DNA of 6,481 nt from Candidatus Bathyarchaeota archaeon (GTDB lineage Archaea; Thermoproteota; Bathyarchaeia; Bathyarchaeales; Bathyarchaeaceae): the NCBI GenBank assembly GCA_020346825.1, contig CP070791.1:819872-826352 (forward strand), given 5' to 3'. Each line of letters begins with the position of its first letter. Within the stretch, counting starts at the first letter, position 1. The notes beneath the pieces were generated by a model, which saw only the letters and a list, made by a program, of their open reading frames with translations, was not told the DNA's origin and did no database searches. The position numbers and the translations under genes were made by a program. This document shows, in pieces, positions 5,469 through 6,481 of this stretch.

Positions 5469-6481
5469 ATGAAAGCGTTGCAGATGCCTAGTCCAGCAGC
5501 ATCCTATTGCCTAGGTATAGAATCTACAGCAGATGATTTTGGTGTTGCGATTCTTTCTTTCGACGGGACGGTTCTCTCCAACGCGAATAACACCTACGTG
5601 CCCGAGAAAGGAGGAATCCATCCGAGAGAAGCAGCTAGACACCACGCTGAGGTTGCTGGAAAGGTATTGGCAGAAGCTTTTGAAAAAGCAGGAATAAAGC
5701 CAAAAGACGTTTGCCTCGTTGCCTTCTCTCAGGGACCTGGACTGGGACCCTGCCTCCGCACAGGAGCAACTGCAGCGCGCGCCCTAGCCTCCTACCTTAG
5801 AGTTCCTCTGGTGGGAGTCAACCATTGTGTGGCGCACATTGAGATAGGCAAACTTGTAACCAAAGCAACTGATCCTGTTACTCTCTATGTTTCGGGAGGA
5901 AACACAATAGTCTCCGCCTTCGAAGCTGGAAGATATCGCGTTTTTGGTGAGACTTTGGACATTGCCATAGGGAATTGCCTCGACGTTTTTGCCAGAGAAG
6001 CAGGTTTAAGCCAAAGACCAGGAGCGCCTTTTGGAGCCATCGTTGAAGAATTGGCGAAGAAAAGTAGAACCTTTGTTTCTCTTCCCTACACCGTGAAGGG
6101 CATGGACTTATCCTTTAGCGGGCTTCTCACAGCAGCTATTCATTTGCTTCATGAAAAAACCCATAGTCTGGAAGACCTTTGCTTCAGCCTCCAGGAAGTT
6201 GCTTTCTCCATGCTAACTGAAGTAACCGAGAGGGCTTTAGCCCACACTGAGAAACCAGAGGTCCTTTTGACTGGGGGGGTGGCAGCCAACAAGAGATTGC
6301 AATCGATGCTTTGTGTCGTTGCGGAGGACCATAACGCTCGATTCTGTGTAGTTCCTAAGAAATTTGCTCTAGACAACGGAGCTATGATCGCTTGGGCTGG
6401 GATTCTTGCCTATGAAAGCAACATAACGGTTCCAATCGAGAGGAGTTTCGTTAAGTTGAAATGGCGACTGGATGAAGTCTA
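5469..6481 (+). CDS. kae1: KEOPS subunit Kae1, tRNA N6-adenosine threonylcarbamoyltransferase (3' partial)
   Basis: Kae1 (TsaD family) transfers threonylcarbamoyl from threonylcarbamoyl-AMP to A37 of ANN-decoding tRNAs, forming t6A, within the KEOPS complex. The ASKHA-fold landmarks are clear: CLGIESTADDFGVAI (14-28), PEKGGIHPREAARHHAE (45-61), FSQGPGLGPCLR (86-97), the metal-binding H119 and H123 in NHCVAHIEIG, YVSGGNT (140-146), FGETLDIAIGNCLDVFARE (159-177), VKGMDLSFSG (209-218), TGGVAANKRL (268-277) and the third metal ligand D302 in LDNGAMIAW. The frame is open to the window end at residue 337 (KWRLDEV), where related stand-alone proteins have only a few residues left; a fused Bud32 kinase domain, known in some archaea, cannot be excluded. 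Start choice is uncertain: ATG 5469, ATG 5484, or TTG 5460, which has GGTGA six bases upstream. Divergent from the TFE-beta gene. Confidence 0.95.
   Translation, partial: MKALQMPSPAASYCLGIESTADDFGVAILSFDGTVLSNANNTYVPEKGGIHPREAARHHAEVAGKVLAEAFEKAGIKPKDVCLVAFSQGPGLGPCLRTGATAARALASYLRVPLVGVNHCVAHIEIGKLVTKATDPVTLYVSGGNTIVSAFEAGRYRVFGETLDIAIGNCLDVFAREAGLSQRPGAPFGAIVEELAKKSRTFVSLPYTVKGMDLSFSGLLTAAIHLLHEKTHSLEDLCFSLQEVAFSMLTEVTERALAHTEKPEVLLTGGVAANKRLQSMLCVVAEDHNARFCVVPKKFALDNGAMIAWAGILAYESNITVPIERSFVKLKWRLDEV

Overview
The window looks like a piece of an archaeal chromosome, most likely from the TACK side of the tree (a Bathyarchaeota- or Thaumarchaeota-like lineage). Evidence seen in the sequence: a short winged-helix protein ending in a four-cysteine motif with the spacing of TFE-beta/RPC34, a KEOPS Kae1 protein with archaeal signature strings, an archaea-type AMMECR1 protein, a DUF4152-like protein, AT-rich TATA-like boxes, and frequent TTG/GTG starts preceded by GGTGA. 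The lineage is an inference; the archaeal assignment is solid. No mobile element, CRISPR array, tRNA or rRNA was found.

Layout. Bases 1-96 hold the upstream edge, possibly the tail of another gene. 97-723 (+) is an AMMECR1-domain protein. 854-1135 (-) is a stand-alone Lrp/AsnC ligand-binding (RAM) domain. A divergent intergenic region (1136-1312) with two perfect CG-centred palindromes separates it from a two-gene unit: a MurG/UGT-like glycosyltransferase (1313-2509, +) overlapping nadC (2490-3377, +). Convergent to nadC, with only 9 bases between, is a DUF4152-like gene (3387-4079, -). A 175-base spacer follows, then the minus-strand pair TFE-beta-like (4875-5252) and rlmE (4255-4872), two bases apart. 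A divergent promoter region (5253-5468) leads to kae1 (from 5469, +), which runs off the window end without a stop.

Functionally the right half is information processing: transcription initiation (TFE-beta), 23S rRNA 2'-O-methylation (RlmE) and tRNA t6A formation (Kae1). The left half is mixed: de novo NAD synthesis (NadC), a translationally coupled sugar transferase of unknown acceptor, a small amino-acid-sensor-type domain and AMMECR1. The genes look like ordinary chromosomal housekeeping genes. I found no evidence for a wholly new system; the points most worth a second look are the paired palindromes at the RAM/glycosyltransferase promoters, the glycosyltransferase-nadC coupling, and possible RNase H-like acidic residues in the DUF4152-like protein.
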